A stretch of 64,000 bases of DNA, taken from positions 18,292-82,291 of the forward strand of contig MNSZ01000046.1 in the NCBI GenBank assembly GCA_001916715.1, read 5' to 3'. The translations under genes and the position numbers were made by a program. The stretch is from Firmicutes bacterium CAG:24053_14. Lineage in GTDB: Bacteria; Bacillota; Clostridia; Oscillospirales; Oscillospiraceae. Shown one piece after another: positions 25,086 through 33,030 of this stretch. Below the pieces are notes generated by a model that was not told where the DNA came from, made no database searches, and saw nothing but the letters and a program-made list of their open reading frames with translations. How positions within the stretch are numbered: position 1 is the first letter of the stretch; each line of letters begins with the position of its first letter.

Positions 25086-26382
25086 CCTTCCTCAGCCGCA
25101 GCATGCTCAGGGCAAAATTCAGGCATTCGTTGAAATAAATGATACAGATATAGCCCGTCAGGGCATACACCGGAAGCACTCTCCACACGAGCAGTACGCC
25201 TAAAAGCGCATCAAGCACGTTTATGCCCATATTCCACATCTGCTGGCCAAGCCCCTTAAGGCAGCCGTCGCAGAGCATGTCGGTGTACATTATCGGAATA
25301 AGCGGCGCGAGCAGACGCAGAAAATGCCCTGCCTCCGGCGAGGAATAGACGGCTATCCCGAGCCTGTCGGCAAAAATGAATATTGCAAGGGCAACGGCAA
25401 GCGAATAGCCGCTGCCCTTTTTTAATAAGCTTCGCACCGTGTGCGATATCTCGGCGCGCTCGCCGCGCATCTGCGCCTCGGTAAGCTCGGGTATCATAAG
25501 CTCGCTGAGCGCCATGAGAAAGCAGGCCGGGAACGATATTATCGGCATGACCATTCCCTGTATCGTCCCGTAGCCGGACAGAGCGCGGTCGGCCGAAAAG
25601 CCTGCCGATTTGAGTCCGCGCGGCACGAGCAGATGCTCGAGCGTTGACAGCGCCGAGCGCGCATAAGCCGAAAACGCAAGCGGCAGCGCAATGCGCAGCA
25701 TACGTGAGGTAAGCCGCAGATCGTTTTTGCCGCCGCCCGGATGCCAGCCGCGGTCGGTTAGGTAAAAAAGCAGCATCATGACAAAGGATATCGCGTCGCC
25801 GCAGACCGTTCCGAGCATGACGGCGGAGCAGTTTTTTTCAATATCACCGGTCGGGGAGCGCACAAGGAAAAATGCAACGAGCGCAATGGTTATTATCTGC
25901 TCGAAAAAATGCACAACTGTCGGCTTCCATACCCTGCCGCAGGCGGTGAAATAGCCCGACATAGCCGAGCACAGCGACACCATCGGCATGGCATACGCCA
26001 TGATGTGCAGCGAGCGCACGGTGCGCGCATCGCCTATCCACAGAAAGCCTATCATTTCTGCTCCGCTGTGCAAGACGAAAAACGCCGCGGTCCCGAACAG
26101 TGCGCTGTAAACAAAGCAGCGCCGCATCGCGCCGCTTATCCCCCGTTCGCGCTCGTGTCCTATCTCTTCGGAAACAAGCCGCGTCGCGGCAAACCTCACG
26201 CCCGAAATTGCAAAGGTCGTACACAGAAACGATACCGACACTACCAGCTGATAAAGCCCTATACCGGCCGAGCCGATGCGTCCGGCAAGCCACACCTGAA
26301 ACGACATGGAGATGAGGCTCATTATAAGCGATGAGCCTGTTAAGAGCGCGGTATTCATGATCAGTCGTTTTTTTCTTATCAT
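25072..26382 (-). CDS. SpoVB/MurJ-like polysaccharide flippase (MVF/MATE fold)
   Basis: A 436-residue integral membrane protein with about twelve to fourteen hydrophobic segments, of the MOP exporter superfamily. Its N-terminal SLISMSFQVWLAGRIGSAGIGLYQL and the central block IPLAFSAYARSALSTLEHLLVPRGL are those of the stage V sporulation protein B group, which flips lipid-linked precursors across the membrane, possibly for spore cortex or other polymers. No sporulation regulator context is visible, so a general flippase role is also possible. Divergent from the P-loop kinase-like gene. Confidence 0.82.
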   Translation of the reverse strand: MIRKKRLIMNTALLTGSSLIMSLISMSFQVWLAGRIGSAGIGLYQLVVSVSFLCTTFAISGVRFAATRLVSEEIGHERERGISGAMRRCFVYSALFGTAAFFVLHSGAEMIGFLWIGDARTVRSLHIMAYAMPMVSLCSAMSGYFTACGRVWKPTVVHFFEQIITIALVAFFLVRSPTGDIEKNCSAVMLGTVCGDAISFVMMLLFYLTDRGWHPGGGKNDLRLTSRMLRIALPLAFSAYARSALSTLEHLLVPRGLKSAGFSADRALSGYGTIQGMVMPIISFPACFLMALSELMIPELTEAQMRGERAEISHTVRSLLKKGSGYSLAVALAIFIFADRLGIAVYSSPEAGHFLRLLAPLIPIMYTDMLCDGCLKGLGQQMWNMGINVLDALLGVLLVWRVLPVYALTGYICIIYFNECLNFALSMLRLRKVIRS

Positions 26383-26418
26383 ACTAAAAACATATGCAAG
26401 AAAAATTATTTATGTATG

Positions 26419-26446
26419 TTGATTTTTTCACAAAGAGTGCTATAAT
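26419..26446 (+). promoter_or_regulatory. Sigma-A promoter of the cytidylate kinase-like gene
   Basis: TTGATT (26419-26424), 16-base spacer, TATAAT (26441-26446), then GGAGGCG before the ATG at 26483. Confidence 0.75.
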
Positions 26447-26482
26447 GAAACCATCAAAAGAAATTGAATTGGAGGCGTCATT

Positions 26483-27073
26483 ATGATTATCACCATCGGA
26501 AGACAGCACGGTTCAAGCGGCAGAGAGATAGCAAGACTTCTGGCAAAGGAGCTTGGCATCAAATGCTACGACAAAGAGATCGTTGACGAGGCGGCAAAGC
26601 ACTCCGACTTCAGCCGCGAGCTCATTAACGCATACGACGAAAAGCGTATGTCAGCTTTCCTGCTGCACGCAGGCGGCTATGGCCTGAATGAGAATTTCCG
26701 TCTGAACATGGAGGTAGTTTCCGCACAGTTCGACGCGATCCGCGAGATCGCATCCAAGGAAGACTGCATCTTCGTCGGTCGCTGCGCCGACTATGTCCTC
26801 AACGACAGAGACGATGTTGTCAGCGTATTTATCCTCGGCGACACCGATGCGCGCATCAAATGCCTTGAGGAGCGTCAGGGTCTTGATGAGGCTCAGGCAC
26901 GCAAGAAAATCAAGGAAGTCGATAAGGATCGTTCCAGCTTCTATAAGTACTACAGCGATCAGACCTGGGGCGACGCGCAGAACTATGATCTGTGCATCAA
27001 CAGCTCTAAACTCGGCGTCGAGGGCACGGTTCAGACCATCTTGAGCTACATAAAGGCTCGCGGCCTCAGATAA
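26483..27073 (+). CDS. Cytidylate kinase-like family protein (Cytidylate_kin2)
   Basis: A 196-residue P-loop protein. Its start IITIGRQHGSSGREIARLLA is the typical nucleotide-binding start of the cytidylate kinase-like family, with GRCADYVL and the lid region RIKCLEERQGLDEAQARKKIKEVDKDR. It probably phosphorylates a nucleotide or related molecule; true CMP kinase identity is doubtful since the family differs from Cmk in the NMP-binding region. It is a single-gene unit; the 576-bp palindromic element begins 18 bases after its stop. Confidence 0.85.
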   Translation: MIITIGRQHGSSGREIARLLAKELGIKCYDKEIVDEAAKHSDFSRELINAYDEKRMSAFLLHAGGYGLNENFRLNMEVVSAQFDAIREIASKEDCIFVGRCADYVLNDRDDVVSVFILGDTDARIKCLEERQGLDEAQARKKIKEVDKDRSSFYKYYSDQTWGDAQNYDLCINSSKLGVEGTVQTILSYIKARGLR

Positions 27074-27126
27074 AAGTATTTCAAACACATAAAGCTCCCC
27101 AAGGCCGGCTGACACAATAAAATATA

Positions 27127-27245
27127 CGGTTTTGAAACGATTTTTTTCGCCACTGCTACGTCCAAAGCCTTGAGAATACGTCAGTGTACTCTGTAACTTT
27201 GTCCTTGCAGGAGCAAAAATCTCAGCTTCAAAACTGCACGGCACC
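27127..27245 (+). repeat. Internal direct repeat, copy A (hairpin)
   Basis: Begins CGGTTTTGA and ends AAAACTGCACGGCACC; outer arms GTTTTGAA/TTCAAAAC pair. Clearly related to copy B though diverged. Confidence 0.7.
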
Positions 27246-27379
27246 AAAAATAACGGAGCAAGTGCGAGGTCAAGGCGCGGCGGTGCAGGCATACTTTGTG
27301 TATACCAAGCCGTCGCAACGAAGACATTCGTGCTTGCTCCGCCTTTTTTGGCGTAAGCTGGCAAGAGTCAAACCGCTAT

Positions 27380-27499
27380 CGGTTTTGACGGGCAGATTTT
27401 CACCCATGCTGCGTTAAAGCTCTTGAAAATACGGCAGTATTCTCCGCGAGCTTTGCCTTGCCTGAGCTAAAATCTGCTCCGACAAAACTGCAAGGCACC
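27380..27499 (+). repeat. Internal direct repeat, copy B (hairpin)
   Basis: Begins CGGTTTTGA and ends AAAACTGCAAGGCACC. It folds with arms GTTTTG/CAAAAC, GCAGATTTT/AAAATCTGC, AAGCTC/GAGCTT and AATAC/GTATT around a GGCA loop. Confidence 0.75.
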
Positions 27500-27672
27500 T
27501 GTCGGCTGCGCTTTTCGAGATATTTTCGGCTTTCTTTGATGCAGGTGGGCTGGCGCCCATCAAGACAAAAAAGGCGAAAATAGCCGAAAGGGCGCGCCGA
27601 CAGGCGATAGGGGTTCGGCTCTTGTCAGCTTATATTTTATTGTATCAGCCGGCCTAACGGGGAGCTTTTTGC

Positions 27673-28326
27673 TTATGAGCCGTACAGCTCTATAAATCTC
27701 CGTGTCTGTTCGCAGGAAGGCTGCGTTATTATCTGCTGCGTCGGGCCGAATTCAACGAGTTTTCCGAAATCGAAAAACAAGGTTTTTTCCGTAAGCCGCT
27801 CGGCCTGACGCAGACTGTGGGTGACAAGCAGGAGCGTGCAGCCGGTTTTTTCTCTGTATTCGGCAAGCAGCCGCTCGGCGAGCGTTACGGACTCCATATC
27901 CATCGCTGCCGTCGGCTCGTCAACTATCAGCAGCTGTCGATCACGCATAAGCAGCCTTGCCAGCGCCATACGCGCCGTCTCGCCGCCGGAAAGCTTGTGC
28001 GCCGGCTCAGACGCAAGATGCTCTATCCCCAGCTTTCGCATGAGATATCTCGCGCGCTCCTCGTCATTTGCGCCGACGAGCAAATTGCGCATAACCGTCA
28101 TTCGGAACGCATAGCTTTTCTGCGGCATGTAGCCGACCGTTATTCCGGATATGACAGTCTTTCCGCCGTCCGGCTTTGCGACCCCTGCAAGGATCCGGGC
28201 AAGCGTTGATTTTCCGCTGCCGTTTGCACCGATCACGGCATAAGACGCGCCATGTTCAAGCTCTGTTTCCGGCATATCGAGGACCGTCCTGCCGCCGTAA
28301 GTTTTCGTAAAAGCACTTATCTTCAT
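27673..28326 (-). CDS. tupC: Tungstate ABC transporter ATPase (TupC-like)
   Basis: A 217-residue ABC ATPase. Walker A is GANGSGKST, signature LSGGE, Walker B LLIVDEPTAAMD, and H-loop LVTHS. ATG 28326 overlaps the permease stop by four bases; a longer in-frame extension would overlap the permease gene and is rejected. It powers the TupABC importer together with the permease and binding protein directly upstream. The small size is typical for Tup/Wtp-type or related ATPases. Tungstate rather than molybdate is inferred from the TupA-type binding protein. Confidence 0.9.
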   Translation of the reverse strand: MKISAFTKTYGGRTVLDMPETELEHGASYAVIGANGSGKSTLARILAGVAKPDGGKTVISGITVGYMPQKSYAFRMTVMRNLLVGANDEERARYLMRKLGIEHLASEPAHKLSGGETARMALARLLMRDRQLLIVDEPTAAMDMESVTLAERLLAEYREKTGCTLLLVTHSLRQAERLTEKTLFFDFGKLVEFGPTQQIITQPSCEQTRRFIELYGS

Positions 28327-29009
28327 TTGCTCAATCTCCTTTGCAGCAGCGACAAAACGATGTTCACGACAAACGACAGCGCCAGAAGTATAATGCCGAG
28401 AGCAATGCCTTTTGAGAAATTGCCCTTGTTCGTATACTCCATGATAGCTGTCGTCATGACGTTCGTTTTCCACGCTATCGCTCCGCCCACCATCGACACC
28501 GCGCCGACCTCGGCTATGGCGCGTGCAAATGCCAGAAGATACGCCGAAAACACCTGATAGACGCACTCGTTTAGAAGCAGCGCAAAGGTTTTGCCTTTGC
28601 CAAGTCCAAGTCCGCATGCATTCTCGCGCACGGCCGGGGCGACGGATGAAGCATATGTTTCCATGCTTCCCGCAATGATCGGCGTTATCAGCACGACCTG
28701 CGCAATTATCATGATCTCGACCGTGAAAAGAAGCTCCGCGCCTCTGAAAGGGCCGACTCCGGAAAAGAACAGATAAAATATAAGTCCGCATACGACCGGC
28801 GGCATTCCCATGAGCGTGCGGTTTAGAACAACGAGCAGTCCGCGCCCTCTGAAGCTCGCAGCGCCGAGCAGCAGTCCCAGCGGAACGCCGAGAAGCAGCG
28901 CGATGAGCGAGCTTGAAAGGCTCATTTTCGCGGTCACGCCGAGAATGTTCAGAAGCTCCGGGTCTGCCGTGATCATAAGTTCTATTGCTTTTTCAAAAGC
29001 TGTCTGCAT
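28323..29009 (-). CDS. tupB: Tungstate ABC transporter permease (TupB-like)
   Basis: A 228-residue permease with about five or six hydrophobic segments. MPPVVCGLIFYLFFSGVGP and the cytoplasmic loop AFARAIAEVGAVSMVGGAI (the EAA-like loop contacting the ATPase) match TupB. It lies between the binding protein and the ATPase in the standard tup order. Confidence 0.92.
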   Translation of the reverse strand: MQTAFEKAIELMITADPELLNILGVTAKMSLSSSLIALLLGVPLGLLLGAASFRGRGLLVVLNRTLMGMPPVVCGLIFYLFFSGVGPFRGAELLFTVEIMIIAQVVLITPIIAGSMETYASSVAPAVRENACGLGLGKGKTFALLLNECVYQVFSAYLLAFARAIAEVGAVSMVGGAIAWKTNVMTTAIMEYTNKGNFSKGIALGIILLALSFVVNIVLSLLQRRLSK

Positions 29010-29066
29010 AGTTATCTCTCAAGAAATCGGGTCTGCCGCGAAAGCAGGCCCGATCTTTTCTTTATT

Positions 29067-30062
29067 TCAGTCCATCACGCCGTTATTGGCGACAAAGGTA
29101 AGGAAGGTGGCCTTATCCGTTAGGATATATGCGTGCATCTGCTCGGCCATGACGAGGCATGCTCCCATGCCGGCATTTGCCGAGGTGTACCACTGCGTAT
29201 AGTCGGCAAAGCTCTTGGGATCTTCGCTTATTCCAAGAGACTCCGGCCAGAGCGAGAGTTCCTTGGTATGAGTGCCGGAGTTATCGCCGCGCGAGACAAA
29301 CGGATACTTGCCGTCGGCTATCTTTGCAAACGCATCAAGAACGCTGCCGCAGTCCTTCACGCCTGCCGGATCGTTCGACGGGCCGCACAGCACAAAGTAG
29401 TTATACATAAAGCTCAAACGCTCGGAATCAAAGCCGCTCAGAACGTAGGAAAAGCCTTCGTCCACGAAAGCCTCCTCCTGAGCCTTCGAGTGGACGAGGA
29501 TAACGTCCGCATTGCCGTATTTTGCGGCAGCTATGGCTTTGCCGGTGCCTGCCGACTGCACCTCGACCTTGTAGCCGTACTCCTGCTCAAAAACGGGGAG
29601 GATATAGTCAAGCAGGCCGGAGTCCTTGACGGAGGTCGTGGTTGAAAGGCGGATCACTCTGTTTTCGTCGGAGGCATTTGCGATCTTATCGTCGTACTTC
29701 GGCGCATCGTCCTTGAGGTAGAAGAGATTATCGCCGTACTCCTCAACACCGTATTCCTTAATGAGCTTGCTTGCCTCGGAGAGCATCCAGTCAATGAACG
29801 TTTCCGCGCCGTCGGCGTTAATTTTGACGTCGGAAACGGCGTTGCCGTCGGCATCGGTAAACGGTGCGTTCGGATTAACTGCAAGCAGCGAGTATGTATT
29901 GATCATATTCTCGTCCGCTTCCATGAGTATGCAGGTATCAACGCTTGATACCTGCTCCGTGGGCGAAGGCGTTTCGCTCGCCTCAGGCTTATCGCCGGTG
30001 CCGCATGCGCACAGCGAAAGCACCATTACGCAGGCTAAAAGCAGGGCAATGAGTTTTTTCAT
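29067..30062 (-). CDS. tupA: Tungstate-binding lipoprotein TupA, circularly permuted
   Basis: A 331-residue solute-binding protein with a lipoprotein signal (lipobox LCAC, Cys20) and a Ser/Thr/Pro/Glu linker to about residue 40. Typical TupA begins with the ATTTS-like strand; here that segment (RLSTTTSVKDSGLLD) only starts at residue 138, followed by AGTGKA, ADVILVHSKA, VSRGDNSGTHTKE and AYILTDKATF at the very end. The family's usual C-terminal segment (L-x-N-x-Y-x-x-x-AVNP, then A-x-x-FIDW, then YG-x-x-LF) sits instead at residues 44-115. The order is therefore C-lobe tail first: a circular permutation. It heads the tupABC operon behind a promoter and a structured leader. Confidence 0.9.
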   Translation of the reverse strand: MKKLIALLLACVMVLSLCACGTGDKPEASETPSPTEQVSSVDTCILMEADENMINTYSLLAVNPNAPFTDADGNAVSDVKINADGAETFIDWMLSEASKLIKEYGVEEYGDNLFYLKDDAPKYDDKIANASDENRVIRLSTTTSVKDSGLLDYILPVFEQEYGYKVEVQSAGTGKAIAAAKYGNADVILVHSKAQEEAFVDEGFSYVLSGFDSERLSFMYNYFVLCGPSNDPAGVKDCGSVLDAFAKIADGKYPFVSRGDNSGTHTKELSLWPESLGISEDPKSFADYTQWYTSANAGMGACLVMAEQMHAYILTDKATFLTFVANNGVMD

Positions 30063-30091
30063 TTGTTTTCCTCTCTTTCATCGTTTTGTGC

Positions 30092-30184
30092 AAAAAATTA
30101 AACCTCCTCCAAAGCAGCCGCTCCGCAGAGGCATTCCCCCTGCGGCCAAAGCTTGCTTCGGAAAGAGGCTCGTCCACCGCTTTC
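30092..30184 (-). promoter_or_regulatory. Structured 5' leader of tupA, candidate metal-cofactor riboswitch
   Basis: Between the promoter and tupA, about 140 bases of leader fold into: a closing stem AAAGCGG/CTGCTTT (30178-30184 with 30111-30117), a hairpin CCGAAGC/GCTTTGG, and a hairpin CCGCAG/CTGCGG enclosing GGGGAATGCCT. A purine stretch GGAGGAGG and TTTAATTTTTT (30092-30102) follow, which could be a terminator tail. The context (tungstate uptake, molybdopterin enzyme) suggests a Moco/Tuco-like element. The match to those consensus structures was not verified. Confidence 0.45.
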
Positions 30185-30207
30185 TGAATTATGTGTCTTT
30201 GCTTGAT

Positions 30208-30236
30208 ATACTACCATATATGCACATCCATTGCAA
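30208..30236 (-). promoter_or_regulatory. Sigma-A promoter of tupABC
   Basis: On the minus strand TTGCAA (30231-30236), 17-base spacer, TAGTAT (30208-30213) with TG-n upstream (extended -10). Confidence 0.75.
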
Positions 30237-30245
30237 CACAAAGTT

Positions 30246-30272
30246 AGCGCCGCCGATTTGCTCGGCGGCGCT
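30246..30272 (-). terminator. Terminator after the aldehyde oxidoreductase operon
   Basis: An 11-bp GC stem AGCGCCGCCGA/TCGGCGGCGCT closed by five bases, then AACTTT on the minus strand. The poor T run makes efficiency uncertain, but it separates the ferredoxin gene from tupA. Confidence 0.65.
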
Positions 30273-30279
30273 GCTGCGT

Positions 30280-30795
30280 TCATTTCATAAAGTGCTTTAG
30301 GCTCTTTGTCTTTTCCGTCGCTTTGAGATACTCGGGGCGGACATTGACGGGGTTTTCTGTGCCGTCGGGAGCGAGCTGAGGTATCATTTCGATCGCCTCT
30401 ATCGGGCAGCGCGCGGCGCACTTTTCGCAGCCGATGCAGCGGCCTGCGCTTTTAAGATACGCATAGGTGTGTATATCCCCGTGCTCCTTTGCGCCGGTGA
30501 GCGCAAGCGCGTTCATGGGGTACTCCTCAATGCACAGCGAGCAGCCCGTGCAGCGCCGAGTGTCTATAAGCGGCATGTTCCACTTATCCCAGCCCTTGTA
30601 CGGCGTGAAGCTGCCGTCCGTGCGCCTTATGGCGTTTCGCTCGCAGAAGCTTGAGCACAGATTGCACGAAACGCAGTATTCGGGGTCGATGCTGTTTTTT
30701 TCGGCTTTAACGTCGTGCGAGATCGCATGCGTCGGGCAGGTGCTCGAGCAGGCGTCGCAACCGTTGCAGATGCTCCGATCTATCGTATAAACCAT
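30280..30795 (-). CDS. Polyferredoxin partner of the aldehyde oxidoreductase
   Basis: A 171-residue iron-sulfur protein with four cysteine clusters in order: CNGCDACSSTCP (residues 10-21), CVSCNLCSSFC (41-51), CTGCSLCIEEYP (80s) and CIGCEKCAARCP (118 onward). The third motif has tyrosine where the fourth cysteine belongs, so one cluster may be altered or a [3Fe-4S]. It is likely the electron acceptor or donor for the tungsten enzyme encoded two genes upstream in the same operon. ATG 30795 lies three bases after the MoaD-like stop. Confidence 0.85.
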   Translation of the reverse strand: MVYTIDRSICNGCDACSSTCPTHAISHDVKAEKNSIDPEYCVSCNLCSSFCERNAIRRTDGSFTPYKGWDKWNMPLIDTRRCTGCSLCIEEYPMNALALTGAKEHGDIHTYAYLKSAGRCIGCEKCAARCPIEAIEMIPQLAPDGTENPVNVRPEYLKATEKTKSLKHFMK

Positions 30796-30798
30796 GGC

Positions 30799-31053
30799 TC
30801 ACCCTCCTGCTACGGCCGGCACGAGGCAGATAACGTCGCCGTCGTCGAGCCGCGTCGATGGGCTTATCTGTTTGCCGCCGCGCGACAGGATGCAGCCCTT
30901 TACGTCCTTTATCGTAAGCTTTGTGTTCGGGTCTATGCGCTTTACCTCGTCCATTATCAGCGGATACAGCTCCTTTGCGGTCTTTACGTCCGCCTGCATC
31001 TGCTTAAGTCCGCTGTCGAGGCGGAACGTGCCGAATATTTTGACTGTTATCAT
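30799..31053 (-). CDS. MoaD/ThiS-family sulfur carrier
   Basis: An 84-residue beta-grasp protein ending in the diagnostic C-terminal Gly-Gly (AVAGG). VKIFGTFR at the start and DGDVICLVPAVAGG at the end are typical of MoaD-like proteins that carry sulfur as a thiocarboxylate for molybdopterin synthesis. Its ATG overlaps the aldehyde oxidoreductase stop by four bases. MoaD-like genes attached to AOR operons may serve a W-specific pterin pathway; no moaE is in the window. Confidence 0.88.
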   Translation of the reverse strand: MITVKIFGTFRLDSGLKQMQADVKTAKELYPLIMDEVKRIDPNTKLTIKDVKGCILSRGGKQISPSTRLDDGDVICLVPAVAGG

Positions 31054-32996
31054 ACGGCCTCCTCCTGTTCGGCGTCGCTCGCGATCTCAAGCTTTTGAAG
31101 CTTCCTTGCGCCGGGCAGACCGTCGCTGCCCCAGCCGCGAGCCTTGTAGTAGGTCTTTTTCATTGTCTCAAGCGGCACCTTCGTTTTTGGATCCTTGGGA
31201 TCCTGCGGAACGTCGGTAAGGCGCTTGGGCAGCGTATCGCACGAGGCGTTCACGCCGAATTTTGCGTTGACCGCGCGCTCGACATTGTAGCTGCGCTCGC
31301 CGATGCGGATAAACCTGCCGAGATCCATTTTCATGCCGACGGCGTATTTGAGCGCATAGGTGTGCGGCAGCAGCGGAAGATTCATTTTTATCGCGCGCGG
31401 ATACTTGTTTATAAGCCTTACTGCCGGCCCGATATACGGCATGACGGCGTTCACCGTGCGCGTTATAAAGCTGTTCGGCCCCGACAGCAGGAAGCTCGGA
31501 AACAGCGCGTAGGACGTAAACAGGCACTGTCCGCCCGATGATACCGACTCCATAAGATCCTGCATGAGCATGCACAGATCCGCCTTCGCGTGCGGTGTCT
31601 GGCTGTTGACGTTAAGTCCGAGTCCCTCGAGAATTACGAGGTAGCCGCCGTTTAGATGGCAGCCGCCGCGGTTTGAGACAGCGTAGCCGAGCCCCTGACC
31701 GACGGCCTTTCGCGGCTCGTAAGCCGCAAGCTCCAGACCCTTCGACTGTATGGCAAACTCCTTGCCGCCATATTTGTTGCTGAGCGTGCGCGTGCCCTCG
31801 GCAAGCTCGTTGCCTATGCCCTGCCGGTTTGCAATGCTGCGGAAAACCGCGCTCAGGTTCGCGGTCTTGCCGAATTGCAGGCCGTTTTTCCACAGTCCCT
31901 TTTCGTTTGCCTCCATCGCCCACGCGACGGTGTTTGCGCAGGATATCGTGTCCATGCCCAGCTCGTCAAGCTCGTAGTTCCACTTGCATATGAGCTTCAG
32001 ATCGTTATTCATTATGCCGCCGCCGAGAAGGCCGAGCGTTTCAAGCTCCGGCCCCTTGACCTCGTGATTGCCGACCTTGACGGTGCGCGCGCACTTCATC
32101 GGGCAGGAAAGACAGCCCTTGTTTACGATGTTTATATCCTCGGCAAACGTTTCGCCGTTTACAAGCTCGAAGTCCTCAAACTGCCCCTTGGCATAGTTGC
32201 GCGTTGGCAGAAGGCCGCGCATCTGCATCGTTGTCACAAGTCCGGCCGTGCCCATCTTGGGCAGCTGATTGCCCGTCAGCGGATGCTTTTTTAGCGTCTC
32301 GACCCATTTTTCAAACAGCTCGTGCGTCTTTTGCAGATCATAAATGCTCACCTCGTGCGTGCCGGAAACGGCAATGCCCTTGAGGTTTTTCGAGCCGAAA
32401 ACACAGCCGACTCCGGCGCGGCCTGCGGCGCGCTCGTTGCTGAAAACCGACGCGTATTTGACGAGGTTTTCGCCTGCCGGGCCGATAACGACCTTGCCGC
32501 ATTTGACCTCGCAGCCGCGCTCCTCATCGAGCTTTTGCTGTATGCTCTCCTGCGTCGGCGTTGTGCAAAGGCCCTTAAGCTCCTCGGCGTCGTGGAATTT
32601 TATAATGTCGTTATGTATCTCGACCCATGTGAGCTTTTCGCATTTTCCGGCGATGATAAGCGCATCGTAGCCGGCTTTTTTGAGATAGTGCCCGAAGTTT
32701 CCGCCGCAGTTTGATGAAGTGGTTATGCCCGTCTGCGGCGAGAGAGTGGAGATGTTGAACCTGCTCGAGCTTGGCGCGCCCGTTCCCGTCAGGGGTCCTG
32801 TTGAGATAACGATAATGTTCTCCGGCTCAAGCGGCTTTTCGCTGCCGGTGAAATTATCGTACATTATCTTCGAGGCCATCGCCTTGCCGCCCAGATACAG
32901 CTGCCTGTCCCTGTCCGTCCACGGATATTCCGAAACGCTTCGGCTGCTGAGGTCGAGGCGGATGACCTTGCCCATGTAGCCTGCATAGTTTGTCAT
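31050..32996 (-). CDS. aor: Tungsten-containing aldehyde ferredoxin oxidoreductase
   Basis: A 648-residue enzyme that oxidises aldehydes to acids, or runs in reverse, with a tungsten-bispterin cofactor and one [4Fe-4S] cluster. The N-terminal domain start GYMGKVIRLDLSSRSV is standard, with 'TGAPSSSRFNISTLSPQTG' in the pterin-binding part. Cluster ligands are CLSCPMKC near residue 287 and a later cysteine (GGQCLF near 495). ATG 32996 is chosen since GGGAGG ends six bases before it; an ATG six bases earlier abuts that site. It sits in an operon with two moeA genes, a MoaD-like protein and a ferredoxin. Confidence 0.95.
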   Translation of the reverse strand: MTNYAGYMGKVIRLDLSSRSVSEYPWTDRDRQLYLGGKAMASKIMYDNFTGSEKPLEPENIIVISTGPLTGTGAPSSSRFNISTLSPQTGITTSSNCGGNFGHYLKKAGYDALIIAGKCEKLTWVEIHNDIIKFHDAEELKGLCTTPTQESIQQKLDEERGCEVKCGKVVIGPAGENLVKYASVFSNERAAGRAGVGCVFGSKNLKGIAVSGTHEVSIYDLQKTHELFEKWVETLKKHPLTGNQLPKMGTAGLVTTMQMRGLLPTRNYAKGQFEDFELVNGETFAEDINIVNKGCLSCPMKCARTVKVGNHEVKGPELETLGLLGGGIMNNDLKLICKWNYELDELGMDTISCANTVAWAMEANEKGLWKNGLQFGKTANLSAVFRSIANRQGIGNELAEGTRTLSNKYGGKEFAIQSKGLELAAYEPRKAVGQGLGYAVSNRGGCHLNGGYLVILEGLGLNVNSQTPHAKADLCMLMQDLMESVSSGGQCLFTSYALFPSFLLSGPNSFITRTVNAVMPYIGPAVRLINKYPRAIKMNLPLLPHTYALKYAVGMKMDLGRFIRIGERSYNVERAVNAKFGVNASCDTLPKRLTDVPQDPKDPKTKVPLETMKKTYYKARGWGSDGLPGARKLQKLEIASDAEQEEAV

Positions 32997-33030
32997 TTGC
33001 ATCCTCCCTTCGTGTCCTTTATATTAAATA

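Larger units (their letters stand above)
27091..27666. repeat. 576-bp nested palindromic element with terminal inverted repeats
   Basis: The gene-free stretch between two convergent genes is bounded by near-identical terminal inverted repeats: 27091-27126 (AAAGCTCCCC, GGCCGGCTGA, ACAATAAAATATA) and its reverse complement at 27631-27666. Inside lie two diverged 120-bp direct repeats, each itself a long hairpin, a middle palindrome from CGGAGCAAG (27254) to CTTGCTCCG (27341), and a third imperfect palindrome 27498-27604 (CCTGTCGGC ... GCCGACAGG). No reading frame is convincing. The build fits a non-autonomous mobile element (MITE-like) or a large structured RNA. No target-site duplication was identified. 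Confidence 0.8.

Noticed and set aside
27184..27417. 77-codon frame inside the palindromic element
   Set aside because: It crosses the hairpin repeats, has no ribosome site and no protein-like pattern.
27673..28791. Long 372-codon version of the TupC ATPase
   Set aside because: The extra N-terminal 154 codons overlap tupB in another frame; the family start and the ATGA overlap point to 28326.
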